Positions 48,526 through 60,748 of a stretch of 64,000 nt of DNA are shown here, piece after piece. The stretch lies in NCBI RefSeq assembly GCF_024868665.1, contig NC_079902.1:14787154-14851153 (forward strand), given 5' to 3'. Below the pieces are notes generated by a model. That model did no database searches and was not told where the DNA came from. It saw only the letters and a list, made by a program, of their open reading frames with translations. A program made the translations under genes and the position numbers. Numbering within the stretch: position 1 is the first letter of the stretch; each line of letters starts with the position of its first letter. Source of the stretch: Triplophysa rosa (taxonomy: Eukaryota; Chordata; Actinopteri; Cypriniformes; Nemacheilidae).

Positions 48526-50206
48526 GTTTTAACTGATAACTTGATTATTGTATTTGACCAAAATGTTAAGAAATTCTTATCTCTTATGATATTTTGTGTG
48601 TAACAAATAGGAAATGTGTATTTGTAAACGTGTAAATATGAACTAGCATCAAGTCAAACAGGCACTCCACTTCCTTTCAGAACTCGGCTCCAGAATTTCC
48701 AGATCACCAGGACCCCCACCTCAGAATCACTTCCCCTTTTTCTTTGCTTTAGTTTGCATGTTCAAGTCTAATTTTGTCTTCTTACAGTGATTGTTTTTTT
48801 CTCCCTAATTGTTTTTAGTTCCGAAAAGCCTTGTTTTTCCACCATGGTCTCAGTCGTCTGATTTGCAGCGCTGGGTGAAAGAGCGTCTGGCAGAGTACAG
48901 GGTGAGGTGGATCAGCAGATATCTGATATAGAAGAAATGTGCTCCTGTGGTGAGGACGCTTGTTACCGTTAGCGCTGGCTAATCCTCTCTTATTAATGGG
49001 CTCCATTGCAGGGTTGTTGTGTGCATAGAGGATTAGCGGTTGTTTGTCTCTCCTCTGTGTTATGTTGTTCTAGACTCATGTGGGTCAGAGGAGAGACTAT
49101 TACTGAGCTGCCCTGTTATATCTCTCTGACATCCGGCCGGCATCTCACCATGGTGGTGGTGTTTAGCCTTGATGTTCAGCCGAGAAGTCCAGGAAGTTTT
49201 GACTCACAAATGTGCATTTAGACCAACGGGTCAAGGTTTGGTTGGTGAGCATGACCCAATTTGCCCCTGCTGGTAGATGCCTTGTGGTTGTAAAATACGA
49301 TTTTTCTCCATTGATGGTCCCTTTAAAGTAGAAAATGTCGGCGTAGGAACTGACTGTACATGCTCTTATGGAACCAATCAGCATATTTTAATTAACGGTA
49401 AACAGCTAAACAGTATTTTTTCCAGCTATTATAGTTAGACAAACACACATATGCAACCAATTTAAATCTTACACCCCTAGTGCTTTTGGACGAGTGTGGA
49501 GGATTTTGTATTTGCTCTTGTGTGATTTTGTGTGGGTGCGTTATCTTTGGATGAGGTTTCTGGTGAGCCACAGGGCAAATGTGTCTCTGCCCCAGTTAAG
49601 CCGCCCTGCCCTGGCAATGGCCTGAACTGGCATGAGAGTGCCACTGATACCCGTGGGCGCTGGTTATTCTAGAGCGCAGAGGACGTGGGCACACTCTCGT
49701 AAAGAAAAGCCCCCGCGTGGAGCAGTCACCAGACACCTTTAAATACCGGTCTCAGTTCAGCGTCGGTACACCAAAGTCTCATTTTAAAATGTCACAGAGC
49801 AAATTCAATTTCAGCCGAAAATGGTTCTCTCTTCTGCCTAAGAGTGTTGGAACGAAGGCCTGCCTTCTTCTTTTTTATGTCAAACAACAGGATGTTATTC
49901 ACGGAGGTCACAAACAGAAATCTGAACCTTAAAATAACATTCAAATTGGTCTGACTAATACAATTTTGAGGGTTTGTCATTTTCAAAATAGCCACTAGTC
50001 TTTACTTTAAACACATCACAAACCATACATTGATGCTTGTCAAAAAAAAGTATACACCCTGAGACAATCATTTCCTCTATTATTTTGGTCCTTTGGGCTA
50101 GTTTTGTGTTTTTCTGCCTAAATTTTACATGGTACACAATGGTACACCAGCACATTTATGGCCTCAAAGCTATGTGCATGTGCATGTACAGTTTTGTACT
50201 TTTGAG
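48526..50206. other. Intronic sequence, nothing supported
   Basis: No clear repeat termini and no coding signal. Confidence 0.45.
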
Positions 50207-50210
50207 TTAA

Positions 50211-50393
50211 AGAGATAGTTCACCCAAAAAATTGTACCCGTTCCTTTCTATTGTATGGACACAAAACCAAAGTCGTACCGCTGTTGTTCGGTTATCTTCT
50301 TTTCAGTTTTACAGAAGAAAGAAAGTCATACAGGTTTGAAACGACAAGAGAGTTAATGGTGACAGAATTTTCACGTTTGGGTGAACTATCACT
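50211..50393. mobile_element. TTAA-flanked palindromic MITE, internally deleted
   Basis: Left TTAA-AGAGATAGTTCACCC and right GGGTGAACTATCACTTTAA are inverted termini with TTAA on both sides. At 183 bp against about 300 for the family, much of the left arm is missing. ACAGAAGAAAGAAAGTCATA and CAGGTTTGAAACGACAAGAG are standard right-arm phrases. Confidence 0.85.
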
Positions 50394-50830
50394 TTAACAG
50401 TAATTTCCAGGCTAAAATAACTCACAAATGACTCCACAGATGTGATTTTCAATTGTTACTCTTTGAAGTCAAGGTTTTCAATTGTGTGTGTGTTTGTATG
50501 TGAGGGAGTTCTAGCGCTGCTATCAGGGGACACTTTGCTCCTCTGTGGTGGATCTCTCTGTGGGCGAGATCCCGCAGTGAGTGTGTGTGTGTTATGTGTG
50601 TAAAGATGTGTATCACGGAGAGAAGTCCCAGTGTGTGGTTGGTAGAAGTATTGTCCTGCTTAATTAGCAGCACAGCGGTCAGATCCACACACTAGCCCGC
50701 AAAGTTCTCACACACGCACTTTCAACAACACACAGACACACACAATCATGGGTACACACAAACATGCATGCCCTACTATGTGGTGTATGACAAGATGGTG
50801 AGTACATGACGACAACATTTATAATTTTAA

Positions 50831-51113
50831 AGTAGTAGTTCACCTTCAAAATGAAAATTCTGTCATCATTTACTCGTCCTCTTGTCATTTCAAACCTGTA
50901 TGACTTTCTTTCTTACGCAGAACACAAAAGAAGATATTTTGAAGAATGTTGTTATCAGCCCCCCATTCACTTGCATTGGTTACAATAGAAGCGAGTGGGG
51001 AGAGGGGGGGGGTCTGGGGTCTGTGCTGTTCTGTTACTAACATCTTTCAAAATATCTTCTTTTGTGTTCTGCAGAAGAAAGAAAGTCATACAGGTTTGAA
51101 ATGACAAGAGCTT
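50831..51113. mobile_element. TTAA-flanked palindromic MITE, right terminus missing
   Basis: The left end TTAA-AGTAGTAGTTCACC opens a long hairpin: CAGAACACAAAAGAAGATAT with ATATCTTCTTTTGTGTTCTG. A G-rich spacer (agaggggggggg) lies in the middle. The usual GGGTGAACTATCCC end is gone; the copy stops at GACAAGAGCTTTTAA. It lies 430 bp from the copy at 50211. Confidence 0.83.
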
Positions 51114-51117
51114 TTAA

Positions 51118-52898
51118 AGTTTCTGTTATTTCAGTATACAGGTAATATATTTTTTGCTGAAACCTTTCCTGGAAGATCTATAAAATGCTTTTCCCATTGT
51201 GGCAACTTACCCCATATAGCGTGACAACAGGCTTTGTTACTGTACCTTTAAAACTTGTACATTACAGTGACCTCTCTTTTCATTGGCTGACCTATTTGGC
51301 TGTGAAAGGTATCATTAGTTCTGCGCTGTCTGGGCTGAATACTGTTTTCCATATATCCCCTTTAAAGTCTTAAAAATGTAAATGTATAAAATGTATACTT
51401 ATGTTCATTCTGGCCTTTATCAGCAGGGAACCGAGCCACTGTATTTGACTTTAGGGATTCCTTCGAGAGGAAAACGGAATTCATTTCCATTTAAAACTGA
51501 ATGCTCTTTCCTTTAGCTAAACCAGAGGATAGCAGGCTGAGAAATAGCATTTATTTATGTTTGTTTCTTCCTGTTGTGCAACTACCAGGTGTCTCACTTG
51601 GCCATGTGCAATGTTGCAAATAGAGTGTTAGAGACTTGTGTTTGTGCACAATTTGCTTGTTAGTAACTCTCCGTGGCTTTGTAAGCGTATGCGTATCAGA
51701 GTTATGACTTTTCCCAAAAGAAGCGAGTCCAGAGAGGAAGTGGAATCATATCCACTACTTTCTCATGCATCCCTCTTACTTTTTATGCCTATATTTGGAA
51801 AAAAACCTCAACGCCAAGCTGAGTGAATCCTGCATAAGAAAGTCTTGACCTCAGTAGTGTCAGGGAGCATCATTCTTGGTCAGCATCTTTGTAACAGCTG
51901 ATGAAATATTTTATTTTCTTCTAGAGAATTTGATGCACAAAAATGCATTTAAGCGATTAAGAGGTTAAGCGCTAATCCAACAAAGCATTAATTTCAAGTG
52001 AGGCAGCTAAACAGCTATGTCATTTTTTTTGTAAAAATATGGGTTAATGGAGTGTATGAGGTGTGGTCAGACATTGAAGCAACCTAAATAAACAACAGCG
52101 AGGGACCACAGTACGAAGTGATACGGGATGAGAGGCGAAACAGATGGCATGTCTTCTGTTCGAAAGTAAGCAGTTTGTTAGCAAAGCGAATGAGAAGGAG
52201 TGGGACAAGTTAAGCTGATGTCAACTTTCATCAGTCAAAAGAAAGTTGAACATAAAAATGACCTCATGTTAGCATTTGCACTTGCCAAAGCAGAAATATA
52301 ATTGACCTATGCTGCTTATACGGTTGAAAACGGTACTTTTTAATGTGTTTGTCACATTATAAATCACATTGTATTCAAAACAATGAGCCCTGATGTTTTA
52401 TGTCTTGCCATCAGCAAACATTAGCACCTCACTTCCTGTCGGGAACTAGTTGAAGATGGGAACATAGTAATAATGGCATTGTGTCTTTTCTTTCATTTTG
52501 TCTCTCATTCTCTTTTTTTTCACCTTCTAATCTGCAATGCAAGGGAATTAAAGCTCGGAGCTTTGCCCACTGTCAGTGGCAGAGAGAAAAAATGGATTGC
52601 TTTTAATAATGAATCAAACAAGCTTGGCAGCACACGCATATTTTTTATATTTTACCTTAAATATTGAAAGCCCTCGATTCTCACTTTTGTGGTGGAGGAG
52701 AATAAAGGAATAGAGAAGAATGCAATTCTGAAGAAGAGATATGATGCATTTGAGGCTTCTCTGGGCCTGTGCTTTGACTGTAGGCTCATATTGAGCTGTT
52801 TTCCTTTGAAGACAACACTGGTTTTATATCCTGTGGGTGTCCGAGCTCCAGATGGGGGTGCCGGCATGTTGCATAATCCTTAGCAGTCATGTCTACGG
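51118..52898. other. Intronic sequence, nothing supported
   Basis: No intact repeats or coding signal. Around 51190-51370 some phrases (accttta ... cattggctga) hint at an old repeat but are too weak to call. Confidence 0.45.
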
Positions 52899-52906
52899 GA
52901 ATATTT

Positions 52907-53741
52907 TAGGGCTGTGAAGCAATTAAAACATTTAATCTAATTAATTACATGATGTTGGGATGAATTAATCAATAGTAATTCAGGTTTGAAACGACATAAG
53001 GGTAAGTAAATGTAAATAAGGAGAATTTTTTGGGGCAAACGATCACCAATTTATTAGTATTGTTATTATTTAACTGTTTTATTTTAATACTGTTAAAATT
53101 CTTTGAAGAATTAAAAACTGACAGTAAGTGGCGGTAAATGCCATTAATTCATTAGATTCACTGAATTTGTTCAGGAACGCAGTAAATGATTCTTTATGAA
53201 TGAGCCACTGATTAATTGATTCACCCAATTGATTCGCTCAAAAAGGGTATTCATTTAGAAACGAAACCACGCTGTTTGTTCCTCAGAGATGTGCAACACT
53301 TCTCCTGAGGCTTTATATATTTTATATATTTTCTTTGAAAAATTAGGAAAACAGACAATGTTGTCTATAAAATATATCTTAAAATTACTTTCTTATTTAA
53401 TTAACTGTTGTATAAAATCAACATGACATGTGCACTCGTAGTTTTCTGGACAAAAATACACTGCTATGATATTGCACTTGTGTGATTGCATAATTAAATA
53501 AAATTTGACAAAAGCTCATTCGGGGTCATTTTTGCACTGTTATCTTACATTTTAAGTTCTTTCTGACAGTATTCTGTAGGACGATGTTATATATCACAGT
53601 AAGTTGTTGCCAGCATCATATTTGTCACTGGTCAACTGTATGAAATGTAAGATGACCAACTTATGTCTGGGGCGGGTGCGTTAAATGTTTTTAATTTTCC
53701 ATAATGTTAATTATAATTAACGTGTTAAATGCACAGCCCTA
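52907..53741. mobile_element. 835-bp non-autonomous hAT element with perfect 8-bp target duplication
   Basis: The left terminus TAGGGCTGTG is the exact reverse complement of the right terminus CACAGCCCTA. The 8 bases before the element (52899-52906) and after it (53742-53749) are both GAATATTT, a perfect target duplication of the length typical of hAT transposases. The sub-terminal parts are AT-rich (attaaaacatttaatc / gttaattataattaacg). No transposase frame is present. The interior carries a fragment of the TTAA MITE at about 52980-53050. Confidence 0.9.
52980..53050. mobile_element. Fragment resembling the right end of the TTAA MITE, nested in the hAT element
   Basis: CAGGTTTGAAACGACATAAG GGTAAGTAAATG and TTTTTTGGGGCAAACGATC resemble the right arm and end of the family at 18658. 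It lies inside the hAT element at 52907, so it was captured by or inserted into it. Confidence 0.6.
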
Positions 53742-53756
53742 GAATATTTAATTTCA

Positions 53757-53808
53757 CAATGTCAGAGAACATAAATAACAGAATTTTATTTTGGGGTGAA
53801 CAATCCCT
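53757..53808. mobile_element. Right-end fragment of the TTAA MITE
   Basis: ATAACAGAATTTTATTTTGG and GGTGAACAATCCCTTTAA are the family's right terminus, with TTAA at 53809-53812. It begins 8 bases past the target duplication of the hAT element; the hAT element may have inserted into this MITE, whose right-arm phrase continues at 52980 only if rearranged. Confidence 0.7.
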
Positions 53809-53882
53809 TTAAGATTAACTTGATTTATAAATAATGTGTGTATGTTGTGAGGTTGTGTATATCGGAAAAGTGTACAGACTAA

Positions 53883-54505
53883 GACCATGAACACACTTGA
53901 CGTCTTTTTGACAAGAAAAAGTTGACAAGAGCGCTTTTTTAGTAAAAAGAAAAGCTGGCAGCGTTTGTGCATGAAGGCAGCTCAGCACACAGGATTCATA
54001 TAGGCAGAGTAACGGAAGTCTGTTTGAATTATAAACAGAGACCGGCTTTGCAAAAACCAACCAGATATTTTCAAACTACAGTACTAATTTCTCGCTAGAA
54101 ATGCAAAAAGTTGCAAAGTTGCAAAGTTGCAAAGTTGCAAAGTTGAAATGCGAAAGTTATTAAAGGTGAAAAATAAACTTTGATTAAATAAAAAATATAC
54201 AAATTTGTTCAAAGCAGCGCTTCAGCTGCCATTTTATTTTTTAGAGAAGGATCCTGCTCGACCAATCACGACAGGTCTCGCTACTCGCTTGTCATTGGTT
54301 AGCTGTCAAAAAGATGCTTAACATAGGGCGTTTTCTTCAGAAAAGTTCAACTTAAAAAGGCGCTCGGAGCTGCAGAAAACGTCGCCGGCAGTGGCGTTTA
54401 AAAAAGCGCTCGTGACTTTTTTGGAAAACACGGTTTACTCCATAGGATTATAATGTAAAACAAAAGCTGGCAGCTTCAAAAAAGAAGTCAAGTGTGAACA
54501 CGGCC
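53883..54505. mobile_element. 623-bp Harbinger-like MITE with TAA target duplication
   Basis: The left end GACCATGAACACACTTGACG and the reverse complement of the right end (GGCCGTGTTCACACTTGACT) form inverted termini. Both are flanked by TAA (53880-53882 and 54506-54508). GGCC-type ends and a TWA trinucleotide duplication are hallmarks of PIF/Harbinger transposons. Further inside, GAGCGCTTTTTTA and AAAGCTGGCAGC recur inverted. The middle contains the GTTGCAAA tandem array and no transposase. Confidence 0.83.
54109..54146. repeat. (GTTGCAAA)n octanucleotide minisatellite, about 4.5 units
   Basis: Perfect 8-base units read directly, within the Harbinger-like element, ending in gttgaaatgc. Confidence 0.93.
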
Positions 54506-54508
54506 TAA

Positions 54509-55774
54509 GGAGAACAATGAGTATAAGGGATAAAGCTGGTCTAAATTAATCTTTTATCTAATCTGCGATCTCAAACTATGTTCTAGACCAACATCGAGTT
54601 TAGCCCAGAACAATAACATACTGACACAAATCTATTTTCTCACTTACTAACCTTTCAATAGATCCATCCTGTCTCCAGAGCATTGAGAAAGAGAGAATAT
54701 AGAAAGGTAAATTGTAAGCATTGCTGAACATTGATTTATAACTAATGTGACCCTATGAGAAAGGCTGCAAAAGAGAAAGTGTTATTTATTGAAAAACAAT
54801 AAATCAGGCATTTGACATAATCTGTAGTTTCATTTCACTTCAATTTTCAGTTATCACTCTGATTTTACTCTTATGATATCGCTTGGAAACATTTCGATAT
54901 TTTTCGGTTATCTTGTTTCAGCCTCAGACGTGATCGCAAAAGAAACACAGGCAGTTTAACTTGTGAGCTATACTTGCCCAAGGCATTATTAGATTTAGCT
55001 TGTATTAACTCTGTTAAATACAGCAAGTCATTTTACTATGTGAGCAGTATGCGAAACGAAGGTAGATCTAACTTATCTCCTGCCCCTGAAGTTTTTATCT
55101 CTGTGAGCTTATAATCGCCACTCAGATCAAATACAGAACTCGGTTCTGTTTTCATGTTCAGTGTGAAGAGAGAAAAAACGCTAAATGAAAGCGACGCTGC
55201 TTTTTTGTCTTTCCATTTTCTGAGATAAGTATGGTAAATTTGGAATTTGGAGCATGAAATGATGCTACAGTGAAATGGAGAGCAAGACAGAGAGAGAGAG
55301 AATTAGAACAAGAAGAGGAAAACAACACAGACATCACACGACAATGTAGCAAACAAAACAATAATATTCCAGTTCTGTAAAATGAACCCAGTAAGAGGAA
55401 GAAATGTTCAGAAAGGTCAAAACCTGTCCACATGACTGCACTCTTATAGGCATAAATGCCAAGATGGGAAGCCAGCTGTTTTAATATCGTACATTACCCT
55501 AAACAACAACAGTGCAAAGAAACCCAGCGCAGCTTCCTCATGTTGAAATTAATGAGAGAGCAACAAACTTCTTACAGTCGACATTGTCTGTCTGTGCTGG
55601 ATGTGGATTTAGTCACAACATCATTTTGTTTTTTGTTATCTTATCCTTGAAATTCAGATCATGTGGCTCTTCAGAGATCATTGGCTTTACTACATCTTGA
55701 TCTTGTTTCCCCAGTTCAAATGGATTTAGTCTCAGTCTGTCTCTCTTCATGTAACATTTTCTTATGTTGCTTGA
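54509..55774. other. Intronic sequence, nothing supported
   Basis: No clear repeat termini and no coding signal. Confidence 0.45.
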
Positions 55775-55778
55775 TTAA

Positions 55779-56138
55779 AGGTCCAATGTATGGAATTTAG
55801 CGGTATCTAGCAGTGAGGTTGCGAATTGCAGCCAACAGCTCACTCCCCCCTCCATTTCGAAGCACTACGGTGACTGACACAGCACTAAGATGTCATCCCG
55901 TTTCCGCTTCTTTGCAGAAGGAGATAAAGTTATTACGAAACATGCTCTGTAGAGAAGTTTGTCCGTTTAGGGATACTGTAGAAACAACATGGTGAATTTC
56001 ATGCAAGAGGACCCGCTAGAAATAGCTCATTCTAAGGTAAAAAAAACATAATGCTTAAGGTCTTTATAAACCTTCGAAGACAAAGTTATGTATGTTATAT
56101 TACATTCCTGTCAATAGACCCTACAAAAAATTGGACCT
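55779..56138 (-). mobile_element. TTAA-flanked AGGTCCA element, copy 1
   Basis: TTAA-AGGTCCAATGTATGG on the left and AAATTGGACCT-TTAA on the right give exact 7-bp inverted termini with TTAA on both sides (55775-55778, 56139-56142). The 360-bp body shares AGCTCATTCTAAGGTAA, CGAAGCACTACGG and CTATTGACAG-type phrases with 58313-58639 in reverse orientation. No coding capacity. TTAA duplications suggest a Kolobok- or piggyBac-type mobiliser. Confidence 0.86.
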
Positions 56139-56241
56139 TTAAATCTAATGTGCCTCAGACTTTCGCACAGTTCTATGTTTACAGAATTGTCATTTAAATG
56201 TTACATTTACATATGTTATACATATGGCATATACTGTATAT

Positions 56242-56243
<2 letters not shown>

Positions 56244-56301
<58 letters not shown>
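56244..56301. repeat. (GA)n microsatellite, about 29 units
   Basis: Perfect GA array read directly. Long open frames on both strands here (RERERE and SLSLSL) are artefacts. Confidence 0.96.
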
Positions 56302-56302
<1 letters not shown>

Positions 56303-58308
56303 CACGTTGATGTATTAAACTGTTTTGACTTTTTACTTCTCTTTGAAACAGGGAACAAAAAATTATTGGCATATCTGACCATTTCCATTTTGTTTTCTTT
56401 TTTCTGTAGTCAGAACCACACATGAAATCTAGTGTTTACAAACCACATCCATATTGAATGTGGTTTTAAAACTTATTAAATTTGATTTCTTTGGACTGTG
56501 CCTTAGTCTAAGTGGTCAGATTGGATTTCAAGTTTTTTTCCTTGATCCGGAACCCGCTGTGTACTTCACATGCTGCAAAATTGTCAGGAGCTATGTCTAA
56601 ATATACTATTTTATACTCACTGTTTTCTTGTACAGTGAACTATGTGACATTCACTAGCGTGACAAGATATGCATGAATGTGTGAAATCCCTCTGTTGGTT
56701 ATTCTTTCGTGCGCCTGCCGATGTCATGATAGACATAAGCGGAGGCTAAATTTCCAGTTTTCCGTCCTCTCTTTCCACATTGACAGCTAATCTCGGTCGT
56801 CGTATGGGAAAGTCTCTTGGTATTGTGCTGATGACATCATTTCTATAGCAACTGATGGAGATATGATGGATATTGAATACACTGAGAAAACGGATCAGAT
56901 TTCACAACTTGCAGAATGACAGAGTGTGGACAGTCAATCCTAAAATCAGATTTAAAAACTAAATTGGATTGTGTGGAGTGAACAAAGCCTGGCCTACTAT
57001 AGTAAAACAATCGCAGTAACTATCAAATATCAGCAGAAACGATCGGTACCTACAGTATATAACTTCATTAACTATAGTTATTATTTGGTAAAGGTTTTGC
57101 TTTCAAACACTTTTTGAGAGCGGGGATGCTGGGTTGCCAGATCAATATAAGGTGAATGTATCGCAGCCTGTGGATCCCTGAACTATTCAGATAAGAGTAG
57201 CTTACTCTTTCTGAAGAAGGGATAGATGTTTGGTCCCTAGATACAAAAGAATAGTAATCCCGTGAGAGAGTGTGTCTTTGAGAGAATGTGTACTGCGCTG
57301 CAGAAAAAGGCTCATCATGTCCAAAACCAGCATATGGTCTCTCTCAAAACAACATGTCCGACAGCCATATGTTTCGCAAACAGGTTACACACACATGCAC
57401 CATCACAACACGTCATCCTTCTGGCGATCTAATCACAAATTCACACACCAACGCCTGGCATAAGTGCACCCAAAACTATCCTTGGTTTCTGCACTCTTAC
57501 ACACGCTCAGTATTTTTATTGCAAGGGCGCCAGGGCTCAGGGAAACAGTGTCTTGACATTTTGTCATTCTGAATGACCTCGGCTCTGACCTCACAGATGA
57601 CCTTTCTCCTCTGAGGCTCTTGGCCGACAGAAAGAAAGACAGCATCCCCAAAACACACTCAGCAATGTGACACTGACCACTAACCACCAGTTCTTCCTGA
57701 ATGTGTGTGTGTGTGTGCCGACAGGGGCCTTTTATAAATGGGCCTTTTTATATAACCTTTATAAAGGGTTGTGTGTGTCTGTGTGGAAAGTGGAGCTTGT
57801 GGACCATTACACATACATGAGAAGTCATATACAGTATGTTATTATTTTATTCATTATACATTTTTTTATATTATTTGTTTTTATTTTTTTATAAAAAAAT
57901 TATGCTGACCTATAATGCAACTTTAAGACCAAGCATAAGCCAAAGGGTTGCACCAACAATACTCAAGCAACAATACTAGCAACTACCAGCTATTCAACAA
58001 ATCAGATATATTAACATTGCATTGTTACATATGTTAACAATGTCATATTCATATTCATGAGTCAAGATATATAATGTGACCCACACGCTCACTTTTCAGA
58101 GTTCCTTCCTACTTCTGATTGCTAGTACAAATAAGCATCTGAATTTATACATTCATCAGCTCTTGCTTCTCTCCATCATATGTCAGTGTGAAAGTTTGTA
58201 TCTTGTGTCCCTCAATGAAAGGCATCTGCAAACATCACTAACAACACTTTTTCTTGACAGCCTCTTGCGTCTTTCCTTTGTATATGTAAACGGAGTCATA
58301 CCATTCAG
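56302..58308. other. Intronic sequence, nothing supported
   Basis: Lies between the two AGGTCCA elements. Short AT-rich patch at 57835-57905. No coding signal. Confidence 0.45.
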
Positions 58309-58312
58309 TTAA

Positions 58313-58639
58313 AGGTCCAATGTGTAATGTTGTGGAGGTTCTATTGACAGAAATGCAATATCATATATATATAACTATGTCTTTAAAGGTGTGTAAAGAG
58401 CTTACATAATGAAGCGTTGTGTTTTTATTACCTTAGAATGAGCTATTTCTACTTACGTACACAGCGCTCTACAGGGCGTGTTTCATAAATACGGGGAAAG
58501 AAGCGAAAATGTGATGCCATCGTGGTTCTATGTCAGCCTCCGTAGTGCTTCGAAAGGGAGGGGTGGAGTGAGCAGTTTTTTGCAGTTCGCAACCTCACCA
58601 TTAGATGCCGCTGGATGCTAAATTTCATACACTGGACCT
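58313..58639 (+). mobile_element. TTAA-flanked AGGTCCA element, copy 2 (inverted relative to copy 1)
   Basis: TTAA-AGGTCCAATGTGTAA on the left and ACACTGGACCT-TTAA on the right, with TTAA at 58309-58312 and 58640-58643. TACCTTAGAATGAGCTATTT and CCGTAGTGCTTCG are reverse complements of phrases in copy 1. Length is 327 bp against 360 for copy 1. Confidence 0.87.
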
Positions 58640-58643
58640 TTAA

Positions 58644-60748
58644 AGCTTTCAAAAAGTGTTGTTTTGTTCCATTATTTCTGGTCCCTTTTTCTAATATTGT
58701 TGATTTTGTGATGATTCACACACACTTTCCCACTTACAAGGATATTTACTGCCAATAATTTTGTTTGGTTGAAAGGACAAGGTTAATTGTAAAAGAACAT
58801 GTATACCCATCGTACACTATCCAACATTTATTCATTTCACCCCAAACCACAACCATCACTGTTCTTTTCAAAGCGATAATCAACAGTTTCTAATGATGGC
58901 AGATAAGGCAGAATATCTCACAAATTCTATACAAAATTAAAGTCAGCTGCTGTCCTCAAAATTCAGCTCGTCTCAGATATGCGGTGTCCTCTCGACTGTG
59001 GTCCTAAAAGCTTATTGAGGAAGAGAGAGAGAGCACAGGCCCAAGGGCAGCTTGCTACAGCCATACATTTATTCACTTTTGTAGCATGATTGAAGTTTCC
59101 CTCTACTGATTTCTGGAGGGAGAGAGGAGAGAGAGGAAAAAGAAATATCTCTTATGCTTTCCCTCGTTTTTTCAGCATCCCTCAGTTCTTCATCATTAAT
59201 AATGAAAATGATTTTGTGCAGCATTTGCCTGCGAGTCTGTTTCTTTTAAGTTTCCGTATTTGCGGGGGAGATTTTTCATCATTTTAGTCACCTTTAAGGA
59301 TATTACTGCTGCTCCTCACCTTTGTATGCGATTCAACTTTGTATACGCTGTAGCACTTTAGTCGAAAAATGGGTAAAAAGACAGGGCAGCGAAAAGACAA
59401 TATGTGGGTGGCTGTGCTAATGGCAGACATTTATATTTATAGCGTTATAGTGTTCCTCTCCCCCTCTGCCAAAAGTCAATTAGACATAAGCTACAATTAC
59501 AGTTATTCATTTTCCATGGCACGATGACTACTTGCAATGGAGCATGGTTCGATGAAACATTCTTGATACAAAAATCAACTCAGGCCAATCTTACAATCCA
59601 TATCACACCTCCGAAATTTGTACTGAACTGTGGTTGCGCTTGTCAGTGGGTTGGTTAATTTCATTAGACATTGACTGCAGTGGGCTGGGTTCCTGCACAG
59701 TGATTAAGTCCTTTTCTTGCTGAAAACAAGATTTTAAAGTGAAACCACCACTCACAGTGAACGGACTACAGCTCTGTTCAAGAGCAAAACAAGCAATTCC
59801 AATCCATTCCGAGAGAAACACTGATGTAAGTTCACTGCAATTTTCATGAAGACTTGTGGAGTCAATGACGTCGTAAAAACATTGATAAGTCGAGTTTGCT
59901 TCTTTTTATCCATCTATTTGTCTGGTTTGAGTCTACAGAGGGTCTTTTGTGCTTGCTTTTTACTTCACAGATGGTTGTTTAGGTCTTCAGTAATCAAACG
60001 CTACAGCCTAGCCTCATCTTCAATGATTCAGCTCGTGCACGGACGAACTCAACTTTAAAACATTCATGAGTAGAAGATGCTATGCAGCTTACCCTAGTTG
60101 ATTTAGCCGTGGGCTACAGCCTTTCTTCGTGTGCTTATATTCCTAAGCCAGGAGGAGATTCTATACAGCTGATGCATACTGAAACACAGCCTGCCAACAT
60201 GCAGAGGTTTGCGAAACAACTTACGCTCCCCCTTTCTCTCGGCTGGCGGAGTAGGGGGAGCGAATCTGGTCAGCGGGCGAGGACATCGATTTTTGCGGAT
60301 CAGATAAGTCCCATGTTTAACAGATGTAGGCCAATGGGACACGGTCCAAATGATAGCAGTCTCTGTCTCTGCTCAGAACTCATTTAGGCCGTAAGTGAAG
60401 CTTTGGCAAAGCGACGCACTCGCGGTTCTGGCGGAGAGCATTGTGGAACGCACGTATGTGAAATGCAGCAGCGATTTAAACGGTTCCTCTGTGGCAGTGA
60501 GAGCGGAGAACTAAATGTAAAAAGGACCGTATCTATGAAAGAGTATAATTAAATGTTTGAAAACACTCAATCCACCTGCAGTCAAATGATAAGAGTAGAA
60601 TGTATTGGGGTTCCCAAATATGAGCTCTGCAACTTGATCTGCTTTCTGAAGATATTTATTCTGACATTATTTAAGACCTGCCAACATTTTTTTCTAGTAG
60701 GCAGCCATGACAGTTTGACACACAATGATGCACAAGGCTATATGGACA
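58644..60748. other. Intronic sequence, nothing supported
   Basis: No repeat termini seen. The stretch 60080-60390 is open in one frame for 101 codons without recognisable motifs. Confidence 0.45.

Noticed and set aside
56190..56425. Frames reading SLSLSL and RERERE
   Set aside because: Translation of the GA microsatellite on either strand.
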